Positions 9,356 through 19,700 of a DNA stretch of 64,000 nt are shown here, piece after piece; position 1 is the stretch's first letter; each line of letters begins with the position of its first letter. Under the pieces are notes generated by a model. The model did not search any database. It was given only the letters and a program-made list of their open reading frames with translations, and was not told the DNA's origin. The position numbers and the translations under genes are program-made. Source of the stretch: Monosporascus cannonballus (Eukaryota; Ascomycota; Sordariomycetes; Xylariales); contig QJNS01000011.1 in NCBI GenBank assembly GCA_004154925.1, forward strand, positions 372,001 through 436,000, in the 5' to 3' direction.

Positions 9356-9742
9356 TTATCCTACATGAACGGTTGGCTGTAGATTACCCCTGCGTGCACT
9401 CAGCTTGACTGATATTTCGGGTGTTGGGCGGTAATGTCGCCCATCGGTCAGACAATCCTGAGTGAGTCCTCTTGCGTTCCATCCTGCACCCATGTACCTT
9501 AACTGGTGTTTTAGTGTTGGGTAGTAATGCCCCGACGCGCTCTGACCAAGACTCGACTTGCGATCTAGAGTCACCTTGACAAGAGTTTTTGGTGTTGGGC
9601 AGCAATGCTGCATATCCCGAAGAAAAAGTGCTACTTGAGGGATTTCTCGCGACCTATCAGCGAAGCACCAGACATCGACTAGGTGGGAGCACTTTAGGAA
9701 TCTGTGTAACACCGGCTCGCCGAGTACGATTTGACATGGCAC
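9356..9742 (-). CDS. Open frame of 128 codons with three internal repeats, unknown
   Basis: An ATG-led minus-strand frame contains three spaced repeats: HCCPTPKTLVKV, HYYPTLKHQLRY and HYRPTPEISVKL, at 26- and 31-residue intervals. The repeat is also visible in the DNA and open in a second minus-strand frame, and the plus strand reads repeated CWAxM blocks. So the coding strand is not certain. No domain was recognised and no splice sites could be placed with confidence. It may be a repeat-containing small protein or just a decayed tandem repeat. Confidence 0.3.
   Translation of the reverse strand: MPCQIVLGEPVLHRFLKCSHLVDVWCFADRSREIPQVALFLRDMQHCCPTPKTLVKVTLDRKSSLGQSASGHYYPTLKHQLRYMGAGWNARGLTQDCLTDGRHYRPTPEISVKLSARRGNLQPTVHVG
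9406..9625. repeat. Three diverged tandem repeats of about 78-93 bp
   Basis: Each unit carries GTGTTGGGYRGYAATG (near 9419, 9512 and 9591) preceded by a CTTGACTGG-like block. Both spacings are multiples of three, so a coding origin is possible. Confidence 0.6.
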
Positions 9743-9783
9743 GGCTGTAATTAGCTTCTTGCAGCTGAGGCGTCATATTTTGA

Positions 9784-10101
9784 AAAATTTCTGGTCACCA
9801 CGCTCTGTTTTCCGCTTGTGAGTTCTTCTCGTATCCGCAGAGCCGCAGCCTCTTCGAGGCGATCCCAGTCCCTGATCGTCATGGCAACCCACCCGCGCCC
9901 TCGTCACTGCTGGTTCCGGGGCTGGTAGTTGTCAGGGTATACGATGAAGTTGGCAATACGATTGACGCTAACTGTTATGGCTGCACCATACCATTACGCC
10001 ACCAGGGCAAGGATCGGTGGAATGATCGCAATTGTGGCAACCATCCTGGTGCTTACAGCTGTATATACGCACTGGAGCCGTTACGGTGGGCAAGGTCGTA
10101 A
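9784..10101 (+). CDS. Coding-like frame with four spaced cysteines, unknown function, source of a duplicated segment
   Basis: A plus-strand frame without ATG runs 105 codons after a TGA at 9781-9783. It reads HHALFSACEFFSYPQSRS, then LFEAIPVPDRHGNPPAP, SLLVPGLVVVRVYDEVG and CYGCTIPLRHQGKDRWNDRN, with further Cys in NCGNHPGAYSCIY. Composition and codon use look like real protein. A 2-nt insertion at about 10069-10070 would explain the early stop: the next frame continues TGAVTVGKVVTLTLIMGR to a stop at 10167-10169. The block from 9977 to 10102 recurs at 729-853, where the equivalent frame reads IYTGALTGDQAVTV without that insertion. No start codon or intron could be placed, so it is probably an exon or a decayed gene. 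The family was not recognised. Confidence 0.45.
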   Translation, partial: KISGHHALFSACEFFSYPQSRSLFEAIPVPDRHGNPPAPSSLLVPGLVVVRVYDEVGNTIDANCYGCTIPLRHQGKDRWNDRNCGNHPGAYSCIYALEPLRWARS

Positions 10102-10293
10102 CACTAACCCTCATAATGGGTAGGCTCTCAGCTAACCCCCTCCAGCATTTTAGCGCTGAGGTTCGCTAAAAATCTCGCTACTACGCATGGCGCGCTGCCA
10201 TGTAGCACGGCGCTAGACAGGCACTAAACACGGTGTATTTTCAACCCAAGCGTGATATAACAGAGGGCTTTAATAATGCCTTTCTCAGTGTAA

Positions 10294-10542
10294 AGACAAA
10301 TCTTCTGCCCTACCGTCCTCTACTCAATTGGTGCCGTCGTGCATCCCGACGACGATGAAAGAAAAGCAATCTATCTGGTTCAAGTGATTGGTGACAGCTT
10401 CGTCGAAAAGGAGTGAGCCAAGCCCGGACCTAGGCGAGAGTGCTTGCAACATGAAAGAGAACCTCTGCCCCCCTATCTTGTCGAAGTCAGAGCAAGCGAT
10501 AATGACGATGTAAGCCCAGCCTCTACAACTGAGGAAACTTAG
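10294..10542 (+). pseudogene. Coding-like frame with one stop, unknown protein relic
   Basis: An 82-codon plus-strand frame is broken only by TGA at 10414-10416, where CGA would fit. It reads SIGAVVHPDDDERKAIYLVQ and VIGDSFVEKE before the stop, and AKPGPRRECLQHEREPLPPY after it, ending in an acidic Ser/Thr tail. There is no start codon. It lies 120 bp after the Cys-containing frame at 9784 and may be another exon of the same decayed gene. No family was recognised. Confidence 0.35.
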
Positions 10543-10760
10543 AACCTTCCCCTATTTAGATTAAGATAGCTTCAGCTGCCCAGGTAAAGTGTTGGATCCT
10601 CTTTATCGACCGATTCAATGTTGCCCAGTGCTATATCTGCCTCGACAATCTTACGGCCTCAGAGGTTACCTACCTAAGGACACTGCTAATTCATGCGGTA
10701 AATTCGAACCCCTATTGTTGGCCCGCCCCCATCCATCTCCTATCCAAAAAAACTATAAAT
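10543..10760. other. Right edge of the normal-GC island
   Basis: Balanced sequence that changes near 10740-10760 to AT-rich DNA. No gene was recognised. Confidence 0.6.
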
Positions 10761-12529
10761 CTATTTGCTGCTGTATATTGTTTATTTATTACATACACCT
10801 TTTTATTATAGTGACTAAAGGTTTATAGTTATGTGTTAAATTAAATATTTTGTTATTATTATATAAAATACCGGACCGTACAATATAAGGGTTTCGAATA
10901 TTCAAGTATTTTTCTTAATTTTCGGCATTTTTTAAAAACAAAATTAAATATATTAATTATAACGTAGTAAATTAGATCAACTTACTTGGATTTTTTCTTA
11001 TAAAATGTTCTTAAAACTACGTTAAAAGTACACACATTATGCTCGAGTTTGTAGTAAACGTTATATTTTTCATTTTTCGTTTTAACTTTATTGTAAAAAT
11101 TATCTTTAGTTGTTACTAGCTGCGATTACTTATTTTACCTTTTTTGTACCTACAAAAAATAATATTTTTTACAATATGTACTTTGTTTTTTTAAAAGAAA
11201 TTGTTGAATTTTAAGATTTCGGCGTTGATGAGAAATATCATTCGTTTTACATAATAAGCAGTATGTTTTCGAAAAATATAGCTTTGTATTCTACTATTAA
11301 GCCATATTTTATTAGAAAGATTAATGGATTTAATTATATTTGACGTCAGGTTATTAGGATAACCTTTTAGATTAATAACGTCCTCGTCGAATTGTGTTAA
11401 TAATATTTTTTTAAGAAATTTCGGAAATAGAAAATTAACGAAATTAAGAAAACAAACGGGCGAAACGGGCGATATAAGTATAATTAGAACATTTAATATA
11501 GAAAGGTCTTCATTAAAATGGATTAGAATTGATCCAATTTATACAAATTCGGATTTAATATTATATAACGTTATAGCATTTTTCAATACGTTGTAAAAAC
11601 GGGTGATAAAAATTATTTTAGTAATATAAAAAATACCGCCTTAGAAGATTTATATTTTATAACTGATTTACGCAATATATAATTAAGATACAGGATATAT
11701 GAAATTTTTCAAACGGATAAATGGTTAGTAGATAAATAAAAGATAATAATATTGTTAATTTTGTGATTTATTTTCAATTTAATTAAATAATAACTTTCGT
11801 AATCTTTAAGAATAAAAAAACGTCTCGTCTTTTTAATATAGACTTGAATATATTTGTCGCAAAACCTAATTTATTTTAAGTTTAGTTTATTTATTGTGTA
11901 ATCGAATACGTATATAATCAACTTCTGATTAAATAAAAGTAAGTTCTCGACAAATAAATATATATAGAGAAGGTCGTTTAAGTATAAATAATAAATGAAA
12001 ATAAAACTTAACTTTAAAATATATTCATTAATATTATTTTAAATTGTTTTTAATTTCTTAATTCAGCTTATTAAAGTCGTTTAAATATTTAATACCTAAA
12101 GTTTTCATATTTAGTAGTATAATAATAATGTTAAAAAGTATATCGCATTGAAACTATAAATTTCTTTATATTATTATATTTAATAATTTCAACTCGATTA
12201 TAGCTAAATTAATAATAAAGTATTGTTAAATCTTTGCACTCCTTTTTTTTTAAAAATCGTTTTCAACGATTTATATATAGTTTAAAGTTTTTTAACAGTT
12301 TGATAAAAATAAACTTTCAATTAACTCTAAGGTATTCTGAAACGCGGTACGGAAATAATTAATTAGCTATAAATTCCCATATATAAATCAAAAATTCAAT
12401 TCATAATTAATTTTCTTTTAGTCGGCGTAAAATTTCAGGTTTTTTGTATATAATCGTATAAAAACAAAACATCGTAATATCGTTAATATAAGATAAATAC
12501 AATGACGTTGTAAATAAATTTAGGTTATT
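10761..12529. other. AT-rich RIP-degraded DNA, no gene recognised
   Basis: Dense stops in all frames. No family could be assigned by reading. Confidence 0.5.
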
Positions 12530-12925
12530 TATTGTTATAGAAATAGTAGTTCCTATTTTAAAGTAATCAATCTTTAAAGCCTAGCGCGAATATGCTACTG
12601 ATAAGCCTCAGATTAAAAGGTTTGGCTTTTAAAGTGATTTAGTTAACCTAGGTAATTTAAGTAATCTGAAACCAGTTTATATATATTATATAAATTTACG
12701 AGATACTTCTATAAAAAATAAATATATTATAAATCGATTTCTATGTGAATGAATATTTATTTAATTTAATAATAAAAAGTAATCGCTTTTTACTATAAAA
12801 AATCTGTATATCTTTTTAACGAATATATAAAATTATTTATCGTGTTATTGTTATTGGCAAATCAAAACGTTTTTTTTTCAAATATTACTTACACTTCTAA
12901 ATACACGTATAGTACGTTCGTTAAA
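12530..12925 (-). repeat. LTR family C copy, minus orientation, heavily mutated
   Basis: Read on the minus strand it aligns along its whole length with 56159-56596, for example CAGATTACTTAAATTACCTA and CGCGCTAGGCTTTAAAG. The two copies differ mostly by transitions. Ends are approximate and no target duplication was seen. Confidence 0.7.
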
Positions 12926-12985
12926 TTTTCATAAGATTTTACTTAATAACCCACGAATAATTTATCGCCTAATTACGATATAAGC

Positions 12986-13171
12986 TGTTAGAGATTATAC
13001 GAGTACGCCAGGCGTTTCAGTATAGCAGATCTATACGTCATTATATAAGATGACCTTAGCAGACCCATATATAGCGAGTTAGCTCTCCGACATTCATATT
13101 CTTTCTTAATCCTACATCTTCATCATCTTTACAATTGTATCGCTAATATAAGCATTCATAAATTCAGAACA
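12986..13171 (+). repeat. Probable solo LTR, family D
   Basis: A 186-bp less mutated unit begins TGTTAGAGATTATACGAG, contains TATATAAGATGACC and a C/T-rich stretch with CATCTTCATCATC, and ends CAGAACA. The layout (TG start, TATA-like box, pyrimidine-rich 3' half, CA end) is LTR-like. No target duplication is visible. Confidence 0.5.
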
Positions 13172-14160
13172 AAAGATAATATAAAACGACACTTAAAAGT
13201 TAAATAATATATACGATTTCTATTGCAAATTAATAAAAGATAAATAATTAAACTTAACGCTTTACTACTTATTAAGAAGGTTTTTCAATTAATTAATAAC
13301 ATAGTTCTACTTATACTTCGGTTCTAAAAAAACCCCTTTTTAATCTTAATTACAGCTTTTACATACTAAAGATACTATTAAACTCTAAAAGTTCGAAATT
13401 AAGAAAAAGGAAACTTATTTAATAAAAGTAAAAAAGTAAAAGCAACTGATAACTAATAAAAAACCACATATTTTAAAAACAGAACCCCGAACCTTTTTCG
13501 AATAAATACGAAATTTATTTAATAATAACAAGCTTCGACATTATTCTTATTTAGCTTAAACTAATTACGCAAAAATATTATTTCTCTGTTTAATTATTAT
13601 GTAATGTTAACTGTTAAACGCTGTAGGGCAATTTTTTTAAGTTTTAAACTAGATTTATCGATATAAAAGGATTTCTAATTTACACGAGATTTTACTTGAA
13701 ATTGTATAAGAATTTCTTAACTAAAGATTGTTAAAAAATAATAGCTATTTCGCAGTTTTTTACTGGAAAAGTTTTGTAGTAATTCGAATCTATTATAACA
13801 AACTATCTTTAAAATTACCCTAAGGAATTTTCGGATATAATGAATTATATCTTTAGCGAATATAGATTTTTTCAAAACAAAATACATATTTTATTTAAAA
13901 ATCTAAATAAAAAACAATATGAAATTAAATAACTTTATTTTCTTTGATAACCGAGGTTAATAATGAAATATATATTTATATTTAACCGTTTAGCAGTTAT
14001 TTTAATTTATTATAAGGTATATCAATTTTTTTACGAGAACCTAAAATTTTAAGTTAGGAATAAATTATATATAAAATCTGATATTACATTTTTTTTTCAA
14101 AATATTTTAACAAGATTATTATTATTAACGGAAGTATTTTTAATTGGTATCTTAAAAAAA
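13172..14160. other. AT-rich RIP-degraded DNA, no gene recognised
   Basis: No motif recognised. Confidence 0.5.
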
Positions 14161-14555
14161 TGTTATGACCTAACGGTCTTGGCTTCGCTACACAAGGTCG
14201 GGGCTATAAAAAAAGCTGAATCCGATCCAAGCCAAGACATCACGTAACTAGGTCAAAGATCTCAAGGTGCCAAGCACTTTAAATCCCTTAAACCAGCCGG
14301 AGGACTCAAAGAGCTTAAAGAGCTCAAGGGTTTAAGGCGCTTAAGTACCTTAAGCCAAAATGAAGATATATATGTTTATTATTTCCATGCTTTAAATAAT
14401 ATTAGTTTGCGATAATATATTATTATTTAATACGTTTTTAGTATTACGAAACGTAATAACTTATTATATTTATTATTTAAATTCTTACGATATTCTTACA
14501 AATATAAACCCGTACGACTTAGGTTTAATAATTGGTTAAACCGCCTAGCCGTTAC
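14161..14555 (+). repeat. LTR family B, well preserved 5' part
   Basis: Begins TGTTATGACCTAACGGTCTT and continues colinear with 43500-43930 (ATATATACGTTTATTATTTCC and the block around AATAATTGGTTAAAC). Homology ends at about 14555, so this may be a solo LTR. The first 200 bp keep normal composition. Confidence 0.75.
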
Positions 14556-14647
14556 TAAAAAGAAATCGTTAAACAAAGTAACGATAAAAGTTCTAATAAT
14601 CGAATTAAAAAGAATAAAAGTAAGCTTTAAAAAAAACAAACGCTGTT

Positions 14648-14860
14648 TTGAAACAATTTAAAAGAAACAACTTCAAAACAAAATATTTTAATTATAGCAA
14701 AAAAAGATGTTTTAAAAGCGGATACTATTTTTCACTTAATAGAAACTTAAAAAAAAAGAAATCTCTTCATTTTAATAAAGCTAAAACGGCTGAACAAAAA
14801 TCAGAGAATAAGGCTAAAGAAGCCAATTCGATTTATTTTCTTGCCAGAATTTATTATTAG
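14648..14860 (+). pseudogene. Retrotransposon gag tail with degraded zinc knuckle
   Basis: An open run of 70 codons contains KTKYFNYSKKRCFKSGYY, which fits a CCHC zinc knuckle (C-F-N-C-x-K-K...) with two Cys codons changed to Tyr by G-to-A. A Lys-rich tail follows. It is part of a dead LTR element and does not continue into recognisable pol. Confidence 0.45.
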
Positions 14861-16915
14861 TATAGTTTTTCGGATTTAAAACGATATCTTAAAGTATGCG
14901 AATTATCTTACTTATTAAAATATTAAAATTAAAAGTTAGGAATACTATTGAGAATAAACGGCTTTTAAAATAGCTATAAAATTAGGATATCTTTATTATT
15001 TTAACATAATAAGATATAAGATATATAAAAAACGGTTAATTTCGGTCGGATACTAGCAATTATAAACAGTTATTTCGAAAATTTTGCAAACTTTTTAAAA
15101 ATCCTATATATATCAAAAACACTTAAAAACCTATTATAACTTACTCCATTTTTATATCTATTATCTTAATAACTATTTTGTTTATCTTAAAATTCAAAAA
15201 AGAATTACTGGACTAAATAAAATAGGAAAGTACTTATCAAACCAAGTAACGAATATCGACATACAAAAACTCTATAATAACCAAAATATCTAACGATTTA
15301 TTACTTGTATTCCGAATCAGAATAATGTTAACAGTCTATCTCGTAAAGATATTTATGTTATTTCTCAATACTGTACATGCAACACAAGCTCTTAAATATA
15401 GAAACAACTCGTTCGAAAATCATTATTCACGACTTTATAACTCGGAAAAAGCGGAACGAAAGACTGCGTTAAAAAACTGTTATCTTCGAATATTAAATTA
15501 GCGGAAAAAAAGATATAAATATATAGAAAATTATTGTATTAAATAGGCTATCAAAAAAGTCCGAAAGTAAAAAGGCCTTTGAGTGACTAAGCTCTATCAG
15601 TTAAAAAAAGCGAAAAACCTTTCTGAATTAAAGTATCGAAAATTTTTATCACATAAAACCTTATATAAAGCAATAAAAAATTACATAGCTGGATCGAAAT
15701 TCTATTTCGATATAAAAAACAAAATATTTAAGTTATAATCGGCTTCAAAATAAACTATACTGCTATATTTTAACAGTAATAGAAAAGTATTAAAGTTTTT
15801 TTAAAGATATATATTAAAGTTTTATAAATTTAGAATAATAATACGAAACTTCTTTAAACATAAAAAAAATAAGTTTTTAAAGAAATTAACAACCATTTTA
15901 TAAGAATTTAAAGATGTGGACGAATTTCGTTAAATATATTAAATATATTAAATTACGATATTATGTGAAAAATGCCTTATTATTATTTTAATAATTTAAA
16001 TATTAACTAGAAAAGCAAAAACGTTTTTTTAACATAAAACAATTAGATTAAAAATGATAATCGCGAGATTTCAGAATAATTAAAAGGAAAATAAAAACTT
16101 CAATTTAGACAGCCATAATATTACTTAAATATCGACGACTCAAATTTTAATTAAAAATAAAAAACATTATAAATTATCTGGATATAATAAATAAAACTAT
16201 AGAATATTTATTAAGAGAAATGTTATCTCAAATTCTATGAAACTTGTTATATAAACTTTAAAACATTCGAAAATTCTATGAAAAGAGTAGATAACTCAAT
16301 TTTAAAAAAGGATATATTCGATTTTCCGATTTACTAGCGGGTTATCTGATATTGAGGATATCTAAATTTGAATATAACAAATAAGAAATCGTCTAAAATA
16401 ATATTTCTCTTTACTCACCCGTAATAGATTACAAATAATTAAATAACATTACGATAACAAACGACTATCGTTTAATTTTATGAACACGTTAAAGAAGAAT
16501 CATAATAAAACAAATATAATATATTATATTTAATTTCCGAAATAATTATTACTATAGTGAAATGGTTAAAGAAGAAAGCATTATAAAATCTAATTTAAAA
16601 TAATACACAGCTATTACGAATACGGTATCATGTTTATAAGACTTATTAACGCTATTGTTAACATTTAGCAATTGGTTATAATTATTTTCAAAAGATTTCT
16701 ATATAAATTCGTGTTCGTATACTTTAACAATATATTAATTTATTTAAAAACATTGAAAAATACAAGTGGTACGTTTTTTAAATTTTAAAGACTTTTAACG
16801 ACGTTAATACTTGAATAAATCTAATTAAAAATATATATCATTTTCAAAAGTTCAAGCTTTGATGTATATTTTTTTATTTCGGGATAAATATTAATTTAAA
16901 GTAATGAAGAATTGC
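14861..16915. other. AT-rich RIP-degraded DNA, probably LTR element interior
   Basis: A-rich on the plus strand with many TAA/TAG stops. No RT or integrase motif could be read with confidence. Confidence 0.45.
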
Positions 16916-17155
16916 TGTTAATCGGTGCTGATAAGCAAACTACATCACGATATAGAAATGGATTGTCGATATGAAAAACTCAATCCGGTTGTATTAGTAG
17001 TATTGAACCTGAATAACTGAAGTAGTAGAAAATATGCTAAATAATGATAGTTATAGGTGATACCTGAATGTTAAACCTATGGCGAAAAAGAACTCCTTAA
17101 TATATATGCGAAGCCCGGGCTTTCGAATTAGCAGAGCCTGATCATGGGCGTAACA
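16916..17155 (-). repeat. Probable solo LTR, family E
   Basis: A 240-bp low-mutation unit. On the minus strand it begins TGTTACGCCCATGATCAGG, and on the plus strand TGTTAATCGG, giving TGTTA/TAACA inverted ends. The flanking bases do not show a target duplication, so the ends are tentative. Confidence 0.5.
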
Positions 17156-19289
17156 CTCTGTCGCACTTCAACATAAAAATAAATTTCAAAAAGAAAAATA
17201 ATTAAGAATTGGTTAATTTTTAATATGGTTACCGTTACAACTATTCGATCAGGTTTAGGATTTAAATAATACGTACGAAATGTAAATAAGAGATACAGAA
17301 ATATAATTAAATTATTAACGAAATTTACTATTAAGAAATACGCGGGAAAAAAGTTCGAAATTTTAAAAGAAATTGAAAAAAGTATTTAATTCTCTAAAAA
17401 CGGAATTACTAAAACGCCGATAATAAGATAATTTAGAACAGGTAAAAAGACGTGTCAAAATAGACGTTTTAAACTATGATTCAAATACCGTTTTAAAATA
17501 ATAAAAAGATGATAAATTAATATCTAATAACCTATTAGTTTAAAACGTTACGACGTATGAAATTGATATATATAATGAAATATAAAGAAAACATTAAAAA
17601 ATATTAACGCTTTAAAGGTTTTTTAATAGAATCAAAAAAGCTTTTAATATTTACATGAATTATAGAAACTTTACTTCATGTGTAACAAGATATTCTTAAA
17701 TAGATGTTATAAAAATCAAATAATTTTCCTTTTACAAGTAGATTTGAAAATATATTATATTAAGAAAAAGAAATATTGACATAAACATTTGAAATTACAA
17801 AACTACGTATAACTTTTAAATATTTGAACAAAGTAAATAACTATTAAAATATATTAAATATAGTATTAAACTATTGTCTAAATTTTAAAACCACTATTTT
17901 GTAAATTATTAGTAAGATTCCAAAATTGCTATAATATAAAGAAATATAAAGCAATTCAGAAACTAAACGATAATGAAAAAATCAATTATTAACCAATTAT
18001 ATAAGACATACGACTTTCAAGAATTACGCTAGATAATTAAAAAAGGGTTTAAAAACTATCATATATATAATAAGATTAAAATAATATACTATAAGTCTTA
18101 ACAATTTTTATAATTTACCGGCATTTTTAATAAGAGTTAAAATATTATAAATTGAAATTTTGTTATTAACATAATTCTATTAAATAATCTAATTATTTAT
18201 TATAATTGAATATAAATATTTCGTGTTTTTTTTAAAAAAAGGTAGCGATAAAATAATTAGCTTATTATTTTCATTACATGATGCTTTAATAAAAAAGGAA
18301 TATAGGAAAGATTTATTTCCAAATTCAATGATAGGGTGTTTTTAAAAAAATAAATATCAAGTTTAGATTTTAAATATCAAAATACCTTTAAATAAACGAT
18401 TAAATAAAACGATTTAACTGAATTTTATCATAATATTTTCAGATTTATATTAATTAAATGCAAGTTAAAAATTGAAAGATTTTCAAATTAAAATAATCAA
18501 TTCATAATATATTAATCAAACGAAAGTATTAGTATATTTTCTTATATAGTTGAATATAGTTAAAGTGAAGAGTAATAATTACAATCATTATTTTATAAAC
18601 AGTCAAACACGATAATAATTACTTGAAAAGCAAAACGAGTAATAAAAAATATAATTTAAATTTGTTTATAACATGAATTAAAATCCTTTTAATAAAAATG
18701 AATTACTTTTATAAGAAAGAATTAATTATGATTTTAAACGGAAAACGTAACTTCAAATATTTGTCAAATTAAAATCAAGAAATATAATTATAAATTATAT
18801 TTTAAAAAGTTTGATAAGGTTAGAATTAAGCAAATAAATTCCCAAATCAATTACTAACTCTTATTATTACAAAGAAATAAAAATAAATGTTGTTTTCTAT
18901 CTTTTCTCATTTAAATTACTAAAAAAAACGTCATTTCAAAAACAAATATAAAATCAGAAGAGTGATGATAATAAATACGAAATATAATAAATACTAAATG
19001 TTAACATAACACATCTCAAAATTTAATAATTAGTGAAGTAAAAAAGATTCTTATAAAAAATTTCTTTTTTAAAATATCTTAAGTACTTAATATATACGAT
19101 AATTTTAATTAAACAGTTTTACCGCTAAAATCTCGACTAAGGCTTTTTAAAGCGGCTAAAGTTATAGAAAATAAGTATTTTTTACCCATATATAATTTTA
19201 TGTCGTTTGAATTGAGAAGAAATAAAAACCTTCGTTATAATATTTTTTTCTACAACGAGCCTCGTTTGTCTTTCGCCTATAAAACGTTA
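17156..19289. other. AT-rich RIP-degraded DNA, no gene recognised
   Basis: Decayed repeat. No motif recognised. Confidence 0.45.
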
Positions 19290-19700
19290 TATTATAATCT
19301 AACAAGCATAGTGAGCTAAGAAACGGTCGAAATACGAAAAAACTACACCAGACACGGGTATTAATTACGTAATAAGCTTAACGCTTTTAGAGGTATTAAT
19401 ATTTTAAATCTTATAAGCGATATAAGGAGATTAAAAAATTTGAAAGGCTTTAAAAGTTATACTGTTGAAATATTTTAAGCGTAAGTCTAATATATTCATT
19501 AAATTCATCATTTTTGTAATAATAACTTATATTAATAGTTTAATATATATAATCTTTTAATTGTTTTAAAATATGTTTATCCTTGTCTTATTATTAGAAA
19601 TTCTTTAATATTTCTGCTAATATACATTTTTAGAACCTGAATTCAATAAGAATTAAATTTTTAGCTCTTATCCTTTTTGAGGGTTTGTTCAGTAATATTA
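19290..19700 (+). repeat. LTR family B, RIP-mutated copy
   Basis: TATTATAATCTAAC matches the family start TGTTATGACCTAAC with only transition changes. CGGTCG and ATTACGTAA blocks follow in order. It stands about 2.9 kb before the RT relic at 22.2 kb, the position expected of a 5' LTR. The end is approximate. Confidence 0.55.

Noticed and set aside
9751..9882. Minus-strand 43-codon frame MTIRDWDRLEEAA...
   Set aside because: It is antisense to the plus-strand frame at 9784, short, without domain or splice support.
9929..10123. Plus-strand frame with a hydrophobic segment (MIAIVATILVLTAVY) that looks like a tiny membrane protein
   Set aside because: It overlaps the Cys-containing frame at 9784-10101, which has better coding character, and the copy at 729-853 is open in the other frame after its shift. 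Treated as a shadow.
10700..10720. GGTTCGAATTT on the minus strand, like a tRNA B box
   Set aside because: The flanking bases do not form a T stem or a cloverleaf. No tRNA was found in the window.
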